Assembly: GCA_022316685.1 (NCBI GenBank)
Contig: JAKJHU010000260.1
Span: 225,160-289,159, forward strand
From: Progne subis subis
Taxonomy: Eukaryota > Chordata > Aves > Passeriformes > Hirundinidae
Reading direction: 5' to 3'
Length of the DNA: 64,000 bases
Position 1 is the stretch's first letter; the number at the start of each line of letters is the position of its first letter. The position numbers were made by a program, and so were the translations under genes. The notes below the pieces were generated by a model that saw only the letters and a program-made list of their open reading frames with translations, did no database searches and was not told where the DNA came from. Of the stretch, positions 11,120-22,666 are shown piece after piece.

Positions 11120-12090
11120 CCATACTGAGGGCTGTTGGGTGCTACTTGGAGACACTGGGAATGATGGGTGCATGCTGGGGGCAACTGGGAATGAGTGAGA
11201 ACATGGTGGGAGCAACTGGAACCAGACTGGGGACTCGGGGTGACTGGGAATGAGCTTGCTGGGGGACAACTTTGGAGACACTGGGAATGACTGGTGCATG
11301 CTGGGGACAACTGGGATATACTGGGAATGGGTGAGATCATGATCATGGTGGGAGCAACTGGAACCAGACTCGGGACTCTGGGGTGACTGGGAATGAGCTT
11401 GCTGGGGGACAACTTAGAGACACTGGGAATGACTGGTGCATGCTGGGGACAACTGAGATATACTGGGAATGTATGGAAAGATCCAGGAGGGGACAACACT
11501 GGAACAAACTGGGACATGTTGAGGGCAACTGGGAGCAATGAGGGGTGACTGTGTCTGTACTGGAGGTCACTGAGGTCATACTGGCAGTGACTGGGACTAT
11601 ACCAGGGGCAACTGGGTGCAACTGGTATCGCACAGAGTGGAACTGGGATGACACTAAAGGGGGACTGGGATCATACTGGGAATGACGAGGAGCATGCTGA
11701 GGGCACTTTGGACCATGACGGGGGCAACTGGGATATACTGGGAGCAACTGGAACTGCATTGAGGGTGACTTGGAGTGGCTGTGTGCAACTGGAATCATGC
11801 TGGGAGCAACTGGGAGGAAGTCGGGGTGACTGGAAGCATGCTTGGGGCAACTGGAATATACTGAGAGAGACTGGGAGTCACTGGGACCATCCTGGGAGTG
11901 ACTGGAACCATGGCAATGGGCCTGGGCTGGGTGCTGTGGGGCCTCAGGGTGCACAGGGAGCTCTGTGACCCTGCGGGGCCTGCTGGAACCAAGGGGACAT
12001 TGTGACACTCTGTGCCCGCCCTGCCCGTGGGGTGTTCCAGGAGCCCCGGGTGCCCAGTGCAGCTGAGCAGAGCCCCTGGCTCAGGGGCTC
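11120..12090 (-). repeat. CCCAGT minisatellite, inverted partner
   Basis: Reverse-complement copy of 1195-2170. The array (here seen as ACTGGGA units, 11,120-11,900) contains a higher-order duplication: a roughly 150 bp segment including GGGAATGAGCTTGCTGGGGG occurs near 11,247 and again near 11,389. The flank 11,900-12,090 matches 1195-1370. Together the two loci bracket the zinc-finger and MHC relics. Confidence 0.8.
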
Positions 12091-13255
12091 TGTTTCCTCA
12101 CAGCTGTAGCCAAGCAAAGATGGAAGTGGCCCCTTAAAGAAACCCTCAAGTTTCATGCAGTGGCTTTCGTTTATTCACTGGAAGTTTTCGATCGGAACTC
12201 CGTCCCTCTGGAAGGGACACACACAAACCAAAGCCCCTCCTGACACCCCTCTCTGGCCCTCTCGGCACGGGGCAGCTCCTCTCAGCTCACAGCAGGGCTC
12301 CGTGCACTCCCACAAGCACCACTCCTGGGGAACTGGCACCGCGCAGAAGCAGCCCCAGACCCCACAGCCTGGGAACGCTGCCCCTGACCAAAAACACCCC
12401 ACCCAAACCTGACAGATCCATCCATGGCCGGGAGGATTCTGGAGCTTTTGACCTCCCTGGGGATGACCTGGCTGGAATGAAGGAAATCCAGGGCCTGCAG
12501 GCTCTGATAGAGGAAAAAGAAATACGAGGGTCAAAGTTAAAGACCTGAATTCATCCCACAAAGAAAGGAAATGGATCCCAAAGATTTCCTGTCTTGGGGA
12601 ATGGTGACTATAACAGAACATGGTGCAGCCAAGAGGAAGACCTGCTGCTCCAACACCTTTTAGAGTAGCATCTTTCTAAGTGAAGGCAGATTAGGGTTTT
12701 TTTTTTTTTTGTTCTTAACACCTGTTTACCAGCGTGTCCATGACATGGGAAGCACCAGAGAGATCCCTCACTGCCGGACTGACAGCTGCCATCTCTCCTT
12801 CAGCCACAACATCCTCTAAAGTGCTTCTGTCCACGTATTCCATAACCAGCCACAGTTCTTCAAGGACAAGGTAGCTCAAAGAAGAGAAGAGTGCAGCCAG
12901 AGTTCCTCAAGGACAAGGTAGCTCAAAGAAGAGAAGAGTGGCATGGAGATCAATGTGCACAGCTAAATCACCTCATGGAAAAGACTCCAGCTGAGTCTTG
13001 TTCCCAGGTTACTTGTCAATGCAAACAGAATCAAATGGAGAGACATTCCTTTGAGGCCAAACAGTCCTTGGAATCTGCACAGTCTGAATGAGAAAGCCAC
13101 ATCCCTGAAAAAGGAGATGTCTTAGATGGCAAGCAAGGGAAAGGCAGTTTAGCAACAGCAGAGATAAATCCTGCAGCAGGACACAGCCCATCAGCTGATT
13201 CACCCATCCTGACTCATCAATCCCACCAGGAACGCCAGGAACAACTTTGACAGTT
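12091..13255. other. Unannotated interval with a short tandem duplication
   Basis: No gene recognised. A T-run lies at about 12,697-12,710. A near-perfect tandem duplication of about 46 bases containing CAAGGACAAGGTAGCTCAAA occurs at about 12,847-12,892 and 12,894-12,937. Otherwise nothing stands out. Confidence 0.5.
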
Positions 13256-13720
13256 ATCCATGGGAGGGAGTCAGGGACAGCAAGGCAATGCAAGGGAGGG
13301 GGAGGCAGTGCAAGGCACAGAAAAAGAGGGGCAGGCAGGGACAGGCAGAGAAGTCAAGGCAAGGGAGGGGGAGGCAAGGCAAGGGAGGTGTGCACAAGGC
13401 ACAACAAGGCAGGGTTATGCCAGGCAAGGCAAGGGAGGGGGAGGCAAGGCAAGGGAGGTGTGCACAAGGCACAACAAGGCAGGGTTATGCCAGGCAAGGC
13501 AAGGGAGAGGAAGGCAAGGCCAGGCCAGGTTTGGGTAGAGCAGGCAAGGAGAGGAAGGGGTAGGCAGGACAAGGAAGTCAGTGGGGGCAAAGAAAAGGAG
13601 CTTCTGCAAGGGAAGAGAAGGGAGAGGTAGGCAAGGCAAGGCAGGGGAGAGGAAGGGATAGGCAAGGCAAGGGATGGGTCTGCAAGGCGAGGTAAGGGGG
13701 GTGGTAGGCAGTGAAGGGCA
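13256..13720 (+). repeat. GGCAAGGCAAGGGA purine-rich minisatellite
   Basis: Irregular array of GGCAAGG/AAGGGAGG motifs. Inside it is an exact 70-base tandem duplication (13,361-13,430 and 13,431-13,500). Lysine/glutamine/glycine-rich frames here are by-products of the repeat. Confidence 0.85.
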
Positions 13721-15336
13721 AGGATGATACTGGGATCCCTCTGGGTTTGGCTCCTACAGAGCACACAGTGGGTCAGACACTGGGCTGAGGGAAGGGGTCC
13801 CATGTAAACCCAGCACAGGCATTTCTCTTTGGAGAGGGGATTCTGCAGGGAAAAAGAAGCAGAAGAGGCTTTCCAGTCTCTCGAGATTGCCCTCCTCCTT
13901 CAGCAGCCATACCCCAATCAATCCATATGAAATTTCATATGATCACTTACACGCCAGGAGCACAAGGCACTCAAAACTGAACCCTGCCAGAGCCCAGTCC
14001 TTTCTAAGGGTGTGGGGGAATGGAATTTCGGTAGGAGTTGACCCAAAATGATACTTTGCCACTTGTGGGTTTCTCACAGCCTTAGCAGTTGTGCAAGATC
14101 TTTGTCCCAACACTTGCTCACCTTTCAAATGCACACACGTGCCTGGGGGCAATTCAGGTTCCCTGGAGTGGTGGCTGCTTCCCTTTTGAAACAGGAGCTG
14201 TTGTCTTTTCTGGTGTGCTTAACTCCCTTCTAACTGTTAGAAAAGTGGGTGAGTAAAGGGAATTACCCTGGAGGAAGGGGACCAGAACCTGGGAAAAGGA
14301 TGAGACACATCTGAATTACAAATGAAATCTATTTCATTTATTTATTAGTACTAATCTATTATTACCAAACAAAATCATGTTTCTGAGCTGAAGCTGCTCG
14401 CACCCTGGACAGATTTTTTCAGTTGCTGTGTTATTTAAAGGATGTCCACAGGCTGTGGAGCAGCCTGGCTCTCTGCCCCTCTGCCCACAGGGATGCAGCA
14501 CTCCGAGCTCCCCCAGGAGCCACAAGAGGGCTGGCAGAAGGGCAGGCGTCCTCAGCAGTGACACCACCACTGCACTGTTCCTCCCTGCTCTGCTCCTGCC
14601 CAGACTCGGGATGGCCAAATCCGCCCAGGCTGCGCATTCCACAGCAGGGCCACCATTCCCCTCGGGAGCAGCCCACGCCCAGTTTGGCTCTGGAATGGGC
14701 TGATGAGTCCTGTCCCAGGAAGAGGCAGCCAGGACCGGGCTGCTGCCACTTCCTGCTCCAGGTGCCTTCTTCCAGCCGGGCTCTGGGGGTGCTGAGGCTG
14801 CTCTGGGCTCTGCTAGGGCTCTGCTGGGGCTCAGCTCTTGGCCACACTGAATCACACTAGGAAAGAATGGAAACTGGCAAGGGAGTTGAGGTTTAATGCA
14901 TTTTTTATTAAAAATATCCAAACTAGCACAACAAAAAACTGTCCTCAAGTGCCCCTCCTCTGTGCCAGCTCTTGATCTCCAGTTGCTCCTCACAGGCCAG
15001 GAGGTGCCGGCAAAGAGTCTGTGCAGGCACCATGGACAAGTTTTAAATGCTAAGTTCAATTTATCTTCAACTTCAACTAGTTAGTTTGGGAGTAGAATTA
15101 ACCTTTCCTCAATAAATAAACCCCTGACTGCCCATTTTTTAAAACACTCATATAGTGTGAATTTGCCTTACCTTGTACCTGTTATGTTTATCTGGAAAAT
15201 GTTTTGAAGAGAAAAACACATTTAATGTTTTTATGTCTTTCAGTTTTCATAAGGAAATCTGTCTGGCTTTGTTAGTTCTGTTACTGCAGGCTTCAGACCC
15301 AGTACTTGCTGTCTAGTTGAAGATGTGTTTCATGGC
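13721..15336. other. Unannotated interval before the ERVL-like provirus
   Basis: I see no supported gene. 14,430-14,860 is GC-richer with open frames on both strands that have no domains. The sequence directly left of the provirus (…TTTCATGGC) is unique-looking and does not resemble the satellite that flanks the provirus on its right. Confidence 0.4.
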
Positions 15337-15999
15337 TGTCCTAAGGTAACTTTATGATGCTTGTATCCCCAATCGTCTGTTCTGTTTGGACTCTGTATAT
15401 TGAGTCCTGTGCCTTTAAGACTGGTTCTAAGAGCAAGGAGAAGTGCGGAGTTTGTTTTGAGAAAACTGCCTGACTCCTCCACATTCTTCTCCGGACGGTG
15501 TTCAGCGGAGGCTTGGAGAGACTGCAGGACAGAGATCTTTTTGCTTTTAGTTAGTTTCAGCTAGCTAAGGGCAGAGAAGTTCCCTGGAATGTTTTTTTTT
15601 CTTTCTTTTTCCTTGGAACTGTTTAAACCTGCTCTGGACTGAAAACCCAGGGGAGCACTGGGGGCTGCACCTGCGGCCCACCGGGGCCTGGAGCTCGGCA
15701 TTTTCCAGCAGCGCCGGAGGGACTGGGACTGAGGAGAGACTGAGAGAGAGCCGAGCTCCACCCACGGCAAGGACTTTCTCAATTTGCCATCTCACTTCAG
15801 AACGAGAGGTTTTATTGTTTCATATTATTCATTCTTTCTACTTGTATGCACTTTATTTGTTTAGTAAAATAGCTTTTTTCCACTTTTCTCCACAAAGGTT
15901 TTATTTTCGGACTGGTTGGAGGGAGGGGCCACTTGGGTTTGCTTCCCAGAGGGATCCTATACAGGGGTTTTCCCCCAAATTTGTCTCCAAACCAGGACA
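15337..15999 (+). repeat. 5' LTR of the ERVL-like provirus
   Basis: Starts TGTCCTAAGG and ends ACCAGGACA. It aligns over its whole length with 21,354-22,010. It acts as promoter and polyadenylation region of the element. A TGTATATTGAG segment near 15,395 is the best TATA-like candidate. Relatives in the window are the solo LTRs at 47,470-47,770 (internally deleted, minus) and 54,130-54,764 (diverged). Confidence 0.9.
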
Positions 16000-16009
16000 T
16001 ACCCTTAAT

Positions 16010-16027
16010 TGGCGCCTACTGCGGGGC
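16010..16027 (+). other. Primer-binding site, Lys-tRNA-like
   Basis: TGGCGCCTACTGCGGGGC lies ten bases after the LTR end. By my reading, 14 of 18 positions agree with the complement of the tRNA-Lys 3' end. The TTAATTGG context is shared with the primer sites at 48,076 and 58,889. Confidence 0.55.
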
Positions 16028-16122
16028 AAAAGGGAGTGGAAAAAACTTGTATTACTATTAACTGCATATTTTTTGTTGTTGTTGTTGTTGTCCTTTGGGT
16101 AGGGATTAAACAGACAGTGGCC

Positions 16123-16431
16123 ATGTTGCTTCTTGAAGTCCTAACGTCTCTTAGAATAGAGTCTTTTCTGCATTTCTGTTCCCTAGGCTTTTTTGAGGTC
16201 TTAATATCTTTCTGGTCCCTAGGTTTGTTTTCCTACCCAGAAATAGCTCCAATATTGTCCTTAACATACAGCTTTTACACTAGGGATGCGCAAATTAGAA
16301 TAGTTATTTTGCTGGGTTCGGTGATTATGGCTTACAAGAAGCTTATAAAGATACTGGAGTTTGTTCTGGGTATGTTCAGTTTATGGTTTTTTCGTCCTAC
16401 CCTGCGTCCTAGTTCCAGCAGCATGTTTTAG
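16123..16431 (+). CDS. Hydrophobic leader open reading frame of the ERVL-like provirus
   Basis: 102 codons from ATG 16,123 between the primer site and gag. The product is strongly hydrophobic with leucine/phenylalanine/isoleucine-rich stretches (about residues 15-50 and 65-95) separated by short polar segments, and ends in a serine-rich tail. It looks like a small membrane protein with two to four spanning segments. The open frame extends upstream to 16,009 and stays hydrophobic through a GTT repeat. I know of no assigned function for such a frame in this element class. It could be a chance open frame in T-rich leader DNA. No retroviral domain is present. Confidence 0.35.
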   Translation: MLLLEVLTSLRIESFLHFCSLGFFEVLISFWSLGLFSYPEIAPILSLTYSFYTRDAQIRIVILLGSVIMAYKKLIKILEFVLGMFSLWFFRPTLRPSSSSMF

Positions 16432-16593
16432 GGATTTATCAATAACTGCACCCAGTTTGTTAGAGGAGGAGTAGGGGATGAGGCTCTTCAGCCTCTTTTT
16501 TCCTTCTTCTCTTTTAAGTCAGTTACATCACTTTTGGAGAATGTTCAGGGTCTCCTGAATGTTTAAGACCCCACCTCCCTGGTATTTCACCTC

Positions 16594-18018
16594 GTGACTT
16601 TCCTCTATATGGCTTATAGCCTTTCTAGAATAAGTCACACACTGCTAAACACTGTAGGGCAGCAGATAGAGGCAAGGGAGCAGGGAGATAAATCAGTCAC
16701 TCAGGCTGCAGCCAACCCCACAGCTATTCAGGCTGCAGCTAAACCAGACAGTAAAGTTAAGACACCGGCAGTTGCTGCAATAAAGAAGGGGAAGAAGCAC
16801 ACGGACAAAACCGATCGACCAGTAGATGATGATTCAGGTGAAGGATCCTCAGTGCCTCCTGACACCCAGTCGGAAGTCAAACCACCTGACACACAATCAG
16901 AAGCTGAAGCAACTGATGATACACAGTCAGAAGCTGAACCAACTGATACAAAATCGGAAGCCCAACCAACTGGTACAAGATCAGGAGTCCAACCAACTAG
17001 CACACGATCAGAAGCCCAACCAGCTGCTACAAGATCAGGAGCCCAACCAACTGCTACAACATCAAGAGCCCAACCAACTGCTACAAGATCAGGAGCCCGA
17101 CCAACTGCTACAAGATCAGGAGATACTATTGAGTCCTTTTTCCCTGAAGGACCTTCGTGGCCTAAGAAAGGATTATACTCGACGACCTGATGAATCTATA
17201 ATTAGTTAGTTAGTCCGTCTTTGGGATGCTGCAGGCGAGGCTACAATACTGGATGGCACTGAAGCGAGACATCTTGGATCCCTATCACATGATCCAGTTA
17301 TTGACCAAGAAATATGAGGGAGGCTAGTCCTTGCAGTCTCTGGGAACGGGTCCTGGGAAGTGTGGCACGAAGATATCTGTGTGCCGACGATCTCTATCTG
17401 CAGCAAACTCAGTGGAAAACCATTGAACAAGGGATTCAGCGCTTGAGAGAAATGGCAGTGGCGGAGATTGTCTTCTCAGATGACCTAAACACTAGGAACC
17501 CCGACTTGGTACCATGTACACCTGTAATGTGGCGAAAACTTGTACGACTTGGGCCACAAGAATACTCCTCTGCTTTAGCAATAATGAAGCGGGATGAGAC
17601 AGAGGAGACTGTGCTGGATATGGCGAAGAAGCTCCGAACATATGCAGATGCCGTGCATGGTCCAACACATGCAAGAATCGCAGCTTTGGAAACACAGGTG
17701 TGGGGATTAGCAGACAAGATGGAGGAGAATCACAAAGAACTCAAGGAGAACATTCTCCAGATCTCTGCAGTACAAGTTAGGGGCTCTGGCACCACACGCA
17801 AACGTTCCCTAGATAGAGAGGGAAAAAGCATCCCACGGGCTAAGCTGTGGTCCTTCCTGCGTGATTGTGGAGAAAACATGAAAAGATGGGATGGAGAATC
17901 TACTGATGCTATGACACAACGGCTGCATGAATTGTTGGATGGCAAGACTGTGAGAGGAAGTTCTAGCAAGAAGGAAGCAGCTCCGGTTACCCAGGGAAAT
18001 AGGGATAATCAGGCTTAG
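16594..18018 (+). pseudogene. gag: gag of the ERVL-like provirus, with 27-bp repeats, frameshifted
   Basis: The structural polyprotein gene. The N-terminal part (16,594-17,190) opens MTFLYMAYSL, then has a long Ala/Thr/Lys-rich tract and nine to ten 9-residue repeats of the type D/ATxSxAQPT encoded by 27-bp units at 16,861-17,127. A frameshift follows, with an in-frame stop near 17,206 and another stop near 17,310. The C-terminal part (17,314-18,018, 234 residues) is open and contains a coiled-coil-like helix (KLRTYADAVHG to KELKEN) and a basic tail. No CCHC zinc knuckle is seen, which is usual for ERVL/spuma-type gag. Confidence 0.8.
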
Positions 18019-18055
18019 AGGGGCCCTGCCTCTAGCCAGGTAGAGGCTAGGGAAA

Positions 18056-18504
18056 ACCGTGTTTTTTGGACTGTGTGGATTCGTTGGCCTGGCACATCAG
18101 AACCACAAAAATATGAGGCCTTAGTTGACACTGGTGCACAGTGCACATTACTCCCATCAAGACATGTGGGGGAAGAATCTGTTTCCATTGCTGGGGTGAC
18201 AGGGGGTTCACAAGATTTTACTTTGGTGGAAGCTGATGTGAGCCTGACTGGAAATGAGTGGAAGAGACATCCTATTGTGACTGGCCCAGAGGCTCCGTGC
18301 ATTTTGGGCATAGACTTCCTCCGGAATGGGTATTTCAAAGACCCGAAGGGATTTAGGTGGGCATTTGGGATAGCAGCTGTAGAGACAGGGGATGTTAAGC
18401 AGTTGAATACCTTGCCTGGACTATCAGAGAACCCATCTGCTGTAGGTCTTCTGAAGGTGGAAGAGCAACAAGTGCCAATTGCCACTTCAACAGTGCATCG
18501 CTGA
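18056..18504 (+). pseudogene. pro: Retroviral protease domain of the ERVL-like provirus
   Basis: Aspartic protease. The active-site DTGAQCTLLP box is at about 18,127-18,156 and the second conserved box (APCILGIDFL) at about 18,292-18,321. It is in one frame with the following RT but is ended by an in-frame TGA at 18,502-18,504. The frame is open upstream to the end of gag. Confidence 0.85.
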
Positions 18505-19286
18505 CAGTACAGAACAACTCGAGATGCCGTGATCCCCATCCACAAGATGATCCGTGAGCTGGAGAGCCAAGGGGTGGTCAGCAAAACCCACGCACCCTTC
18601 AACAGCCCCATCTGGCCTGTGCGCAAGTCTGACGGAGAATGGAGATTGACTGTGGACTACCGTGCCTTGAACGAAGTGACTCCACCTTTGAGCGCTGCTG
18701 TGCCGGACATGCTGGAACTCCAGTACGAGCTGGAGTCCAAGGCAGCAAAATGGTATGCCACAATTGACATTGCTAATGCATTTTTCTCCATTCCTCTGGC
18801 TGCAGAATGCAGGCCTCAGTTTGCTTTCACCTAGAGGGGCGTGCAGTACACCTGGAACCGACTGCCCCAGGGGTGGAAACACAGCCCCACCATCTGCCAT
18901 GGACTGATCCAGGCTGCACTGGAAAAGGGTGAGGCTCCGGAACATCTACAGTACATTGATGACATCATTGTGTGGGGGAACACGGCAATGGAAGTGTTTG
19001 AGAAAGGAGAGAAGATCATCCAGATTCTCCTGAAGGCTGGCTTTGCTATCAAGAAGAGCAAAGTTAAGGGACCTGCTCAAGAGATCCAGTTTCTAGGAAT
19101 AAAGTGTCAAGATGGAAGGCATCAGATTCCCACTGAAGTCATCAACAAAATCACAGCAATGTGTCCACCAACCAACAAAAAGGAAACACAAGCTTTCCTA
19201 AGCGCCATAGGTTTCTGGAGAATGCACATTCCTGAGTACAGCCAGATTGTGAGCCCTCTCTACCTGGTCACCCGCAAGAAGAACTG
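18505..19286 (+). pseudogene. pol: Reverse transcriptase of the ERVL-like provirus
   Basis: RNA-dependent DNA polymerase. Fingers motif FNSPIWPVRKS with LTVDYR at about 18,599-18,663, palm motif ATIDIANAFFSIP at about 18,758-18,796, LPQGWKHSP at about 18,862, and the catalytic YIDD box at 18,952-18,963. Broken by the stop at 18,502, an in-frame TAG at 18,832-18,834 and a TGA at 19,285-19,287. RT of this type has YIDD rather than YMDD. Confidence 0.9.
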
Positions 19287-19287
19287 A

Positions 19288-20518
19288 TTTCCACTGGGGC
19301 CCTGAACAGCAACAAGCCTTTGCCCAGATCAAGCAGGAGATCGCTCATGCAGTGGCCCTTGGCCCAGTCAGGATGGGACCAGATGTGAAAAACGTGCTCT
19401 ACTCAGCAGCCGGGAACAATGGCCTGTCCTGGAGCCTTTGGCAGAAGGTGCCTGGGGAGACTCGGGGCCAGCCACTGGGATTCTGGAGCCGAAGCTACAG
19501 AGGATCCGAAACCAACTACACTCCAACAGAGAAGGAAATCTTGGCCGCCTATGAAGGAATTCAAGCTGCCTCAGAAGTAGTAGGCACTGAAACACAACTC
19601 CTGCTCGCACCTCGACTACCAGTGCTGGGATGGATGTTCAAAGCAGAAGTTCCCTCTACCCATCATGCCACCAATGCCACATGGAGAAAATGGATTGCCC
19701 TCATCACTCAGCGTGCTCGCATTGGAAACCCAAATCGCCCTGGGATTCTGGAAATAATTACAAACTGGCCAGAAGGTGAATACTTTGATCTCATGGATGA
19801 AGAGGAGCAGGAACAAGTGACACGTGCTGAAGAAGCTCCACCATACAACCAACTGCCAGCAGGAGAAACTTGCTACACTCTTTTCACTGACAGTTCCTGC
19901 CGCATCGTTAGGATGAAACGAAAGTGGAAAGCAGCCGTATGGAGCCCCACACGACAGGTTGCACAAGCCACTGAAGAAGAAGGTGGGTCAAGCCAACTTG
20001 CTGAACTCAAAGCTGTTCAACTGGCCCTGGACATTGCTGAAAGAGAGAAGTGGCCAAAGCTCTACCTCTACACTGATTCGTGGATGGTAGCTAATGCTCT
20101 GTGGCGATGGCTGGAGAAGTGGAAAAAGGCCAATTGGCAGCGCAGGGGAAAGCCAATCTGGGCTGCAGATGAGTGGAAGGACATTGCCACTCGGGTAGAG
20201 AAGCTACCTGTCAAAGTCTGTCATGTAGATGCCCATGTCCCCAAGAGTCGGGCTAATGAGGAGCACCGAAACAACGAGCAGGTAGATCAAGCTGCAAAGA
20301 TAGAGGTGTCAAAGATAGACTTAGATTGGCAACACAAGGGAGAGTTGTTCCTAGCTCGATGGGCCCATGATGCCTCAGGTCACCAGGGCAGAGATGCCAC
20401 CTATAAGTGGGCACGAGACCGAGGGGTGGATCTAACCACGGACAGTATTTCTCAGGTTATCCATGACTGTGAGACATGTGCTACCATCAAACAGGCCAAG
20501 CGGGTGAAGCCCTTATAG
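19288..20518 (+). pseudogene. pol: RNase H and integrase N-terminal domain of the ERVL-like provirus
   Basis: One long open stretch from 19,352 continues the connection domain, then RNase H. The acidic residues are in FTDSS (about 19,882), the ELKAVQLAL helix (about 20,003), YTDSW (about 20,069) and the HVDAHVPKSRANEEHRNNEQ region (about 20,223-20,282). The integrase HHCC zinc domain follows (WAHDASGH then CETCATIKQ, about 20,359-20,500). The stretch ends at TAG 20,516-20,518, which splits integrase. Confidence 0.88.
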
Positions 20519-21202
20519 TATGGTAGGTGATAGTCCAAATATAAGTACGGGGAAGCCTGGCAGATTGACTACATCACCCTTCCCCAAACCCGCCAAGGCA
20601 AGCGCTACGTGCTGACCATGGTGGAAGCCACCACTGGATGGCTGGAGACCTACCCTGTGCCTCACGCTACTGCCCGGAACACCATCCTGGGCCTTGAAAA
20701 GCAAGTTCTTTGGAGGCATGGTACCCCTGAGAGGATTGAGTCAGACAATGGAACTCATTTCAAGAACAGCCTCATCAACAACTGGGCTAGGGAACATGGC
20801 ATTGAGTGGGTGTACCATATCCCCTATCATGCACCAGCTTCAGGGAAGGTAGAAAGACACAATGGACTGCTAAAAACCACCCTGAAAGCACTGGGTGGGG
20901 GATCATTCAAAAATTGGGAGCAGCATCTAGCAAAGGCCACCTGGTTAGTTAACACCCGAGGTTCCACCAACCGAGCAGGCCCTGCCCAATCTGAGCCCCT
21001 ACATAGAGTAGATGGAGAGAAAGTCCCAGTAGTACATGTAAGAGGTTTGTTAGGGAAGACAGTTTGGATCAATTCTGCTTCAAGTACAGAGGATCCCATC
21101 CGTGGGATTGTCTTTGCTCAGGGGCCAGGCTGCACATGGTGGGTAATGCAGAAAGATGCAACCACACGATGTGTACCCCAGGGAGATTTGATTGTTGGGT
21201 GA
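20519..21202 (+). pseudogene. pol: Integrase catalytic core of the ERVL-like provirus
   Basis: Strand-transfer enzyme inserting the DNA copy into the host genome. The DDE residues sit in the IDYITLPQ segment (about 20,562), SDNGTHF (about 20,739) and GKVERHNGLLK (about 20,845). An internal frame starts at 20,609 and stays open to TGA at 21,200-21,202. No env frame follows before the 3' LTR. Confidence 0.88.
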
Positions 21203-21334
21203 GAACCGTGTGTAATTATCATTGTGTGCTGAATGGTACTGCCACTGTATGTAGCTGTATATTGCATATTGTTTTTATATAGATGTATATGCATGTAGAG
21301 CTAGAGTATATATTAGTTTTGGTAAATTGATGAT

Positions 21335-21353
21335 ATGGGGATAAGGGGTAGAA
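21335..21353 (+). other. Polypurine tract of the ERVL-like provirus
   Basis: A purine-rich ATGGGGATAAGGGGTAGAA directly abuts the 3' LTR TG, the position where plus-strand priming occurs in reverse transcription. Thymines interrupt it. Confidence 0.6.
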
Positions 21354-22010
21354 TGTCCTAGGGTAACTTTATGATGCTTGTATCCCCAATCGTCTGTTCT
21401 GTTTGTGCTGTATATTGAGTTCTGTGCCTTTAAGACTGGTTCTAAGAGCAAGGAGAAGCGCGGAGTTTATTTTGAGAAAACTGCCTGACTCCTCCACATT
21501 CTTCTCCGGACGGAATGTTCGGCGGAGGCTTGGAGAGACTGCAGGACAGAGATCTTTTTGCTTTTAGTTAGTTTCAGCTAGCTAGGGCAGAGAAGTTCCC
21601 TGGAATGTTTTTTTTCCTTTTTCTTGGAACTGTTTAAACCTGCTCTGGACTGAAAACCCAGGGGATCACTGGGGGCTTGAACCTGCGGCCCACCGGGGCC
21701 TGGAGCTCGGCATTTTCCAGCAGCGCCGGAGGGACTGGGACTGATCAGAGACTGAGAGAGAGCTGAGCTCCACCCACGGCAAGGACTTTCTCAATTTGCC
21801 ATCTCACTCCAGTACGAGAGGTTTTATTGTTTCATATTATTCATTCTTTGTACTTGTATGCACCTAGTTTATTTAGTAAAATAGTTTTTTCCACTTTTCT
21901 CCAAAGAAGTTCTTTCACTGGACCGGTTGGAGGGAGGGGTCACTTGGGTTTGCTTCCCAGAGGGATCCTATTCAGGAGTTTCCTCCCAAATTTGTCCCTA
22001 AACCAGGACA
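21354..22010 (+). repeat. 3' LTR of the ERVL-like provirus
   Basis: TGTCCTAGGG to ACCAGGACA, colinear with the 5' LTR with scattered substitutions and small indels. It ends exactly at the first satellite monomer (22,011). Confidence 0.9.
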
Positions 22011-22630
22011 GAGTGATTGAGACCAAATGGACGGAGATGAAATGAGGCACAATGAAAAGGACCAAAACCTGCCAAAAGTACTCCAATTCAAATTCTGCAA
22101 TCAGGCAAGAAGTGGAAATAAAGGAAGGAAGGAATTGAGGAAATGCAAGCTTGAAATGAAAAAGCGAACAATGTTTAAAGCATGTGAAAACCAAAAAGTG
22201 AATGGAATGACAAGAAGTGCAGGGAAAGGGGTTGAAGCTTGCCCAATTAATCTGCCTTGAAACCTTGAAAAGAGGGAACAAAGTCTAACAAACGCTCAGG
22301 AAAAGAGATACTGTGAGAAACAGTGCAAATGGAAACAACCGAGAATATTTGGAAACAGAGTGACTGAGACCAAATAGACAAAGATGAAATGAAGGTTACT
22401 GAAAAGGGCCAACACTTGCCAAATGTACTCCAACTCAAATGCTGCAATTAGTCAAGAAATGGAAATAAATTATGGAGAGGAAAAAATCTAAAAAATGAAA
22501 ACTTAAAACGAAAAAGAGAAAATTTCGAAAGCATGTGAAAAGAAAAAAGTTGATGGTATGAGAAAAAGTGATGGAAAAAGGGACGGAATCTATCCACGTT
22601 AATCTTCATTGACATTGCAAGATTGCACTC

Positions 22631-22666
22631 CCTTTCCCGAAAGGAAAGTGTTCCTTTCGGGAAAGG
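22631..22666. other. Perfect hairpin inside a satellite monomer
   Basis: Two 16-base arms (CCTTTCCCGAAAGGAA and its exact reverse complement) are separated by AGTG. Each arm also contains the smaller palindrome-like TTCCCGAAAGGAA. A related hairpin is at 23,399-23,434, and a degenerate half-lost one at about 23,808-23,850. Confidence 0.9.

Larger units (their letters stand above)
15337..22010 (+). mobile_element. ERVL-like (class III) provirus, env-less, defective
   Basis: Two LTRs (15,337-15,999; 21,354-22,010) enclose a primer-binding site, a hydrophobic leader frame, gag, protease, reverse transcriptase, RNase H and integrase in the usual order, then a purine tract. There is no env: integrase ends about 150 bases before the 3' LTR. 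The short YIDD-type RT, the absence of gag zinc knuckles and the protein flavour fit the spumavirus-related ERVL class known in birds. Several stop codons and frameshifts make it non-functional. Flanking pentamers (ATGGC left, GAGTG right) do not match, so no target-site duplication survives. Confidence 0.9.

Noticed and set aside
13254..13803. Lys/Gly/Gln-rich and Leu/Pro/Cys-rich frames in the purine-rich minisatellite
   Set aside because: They are translations of a tandem repeat in both directions.
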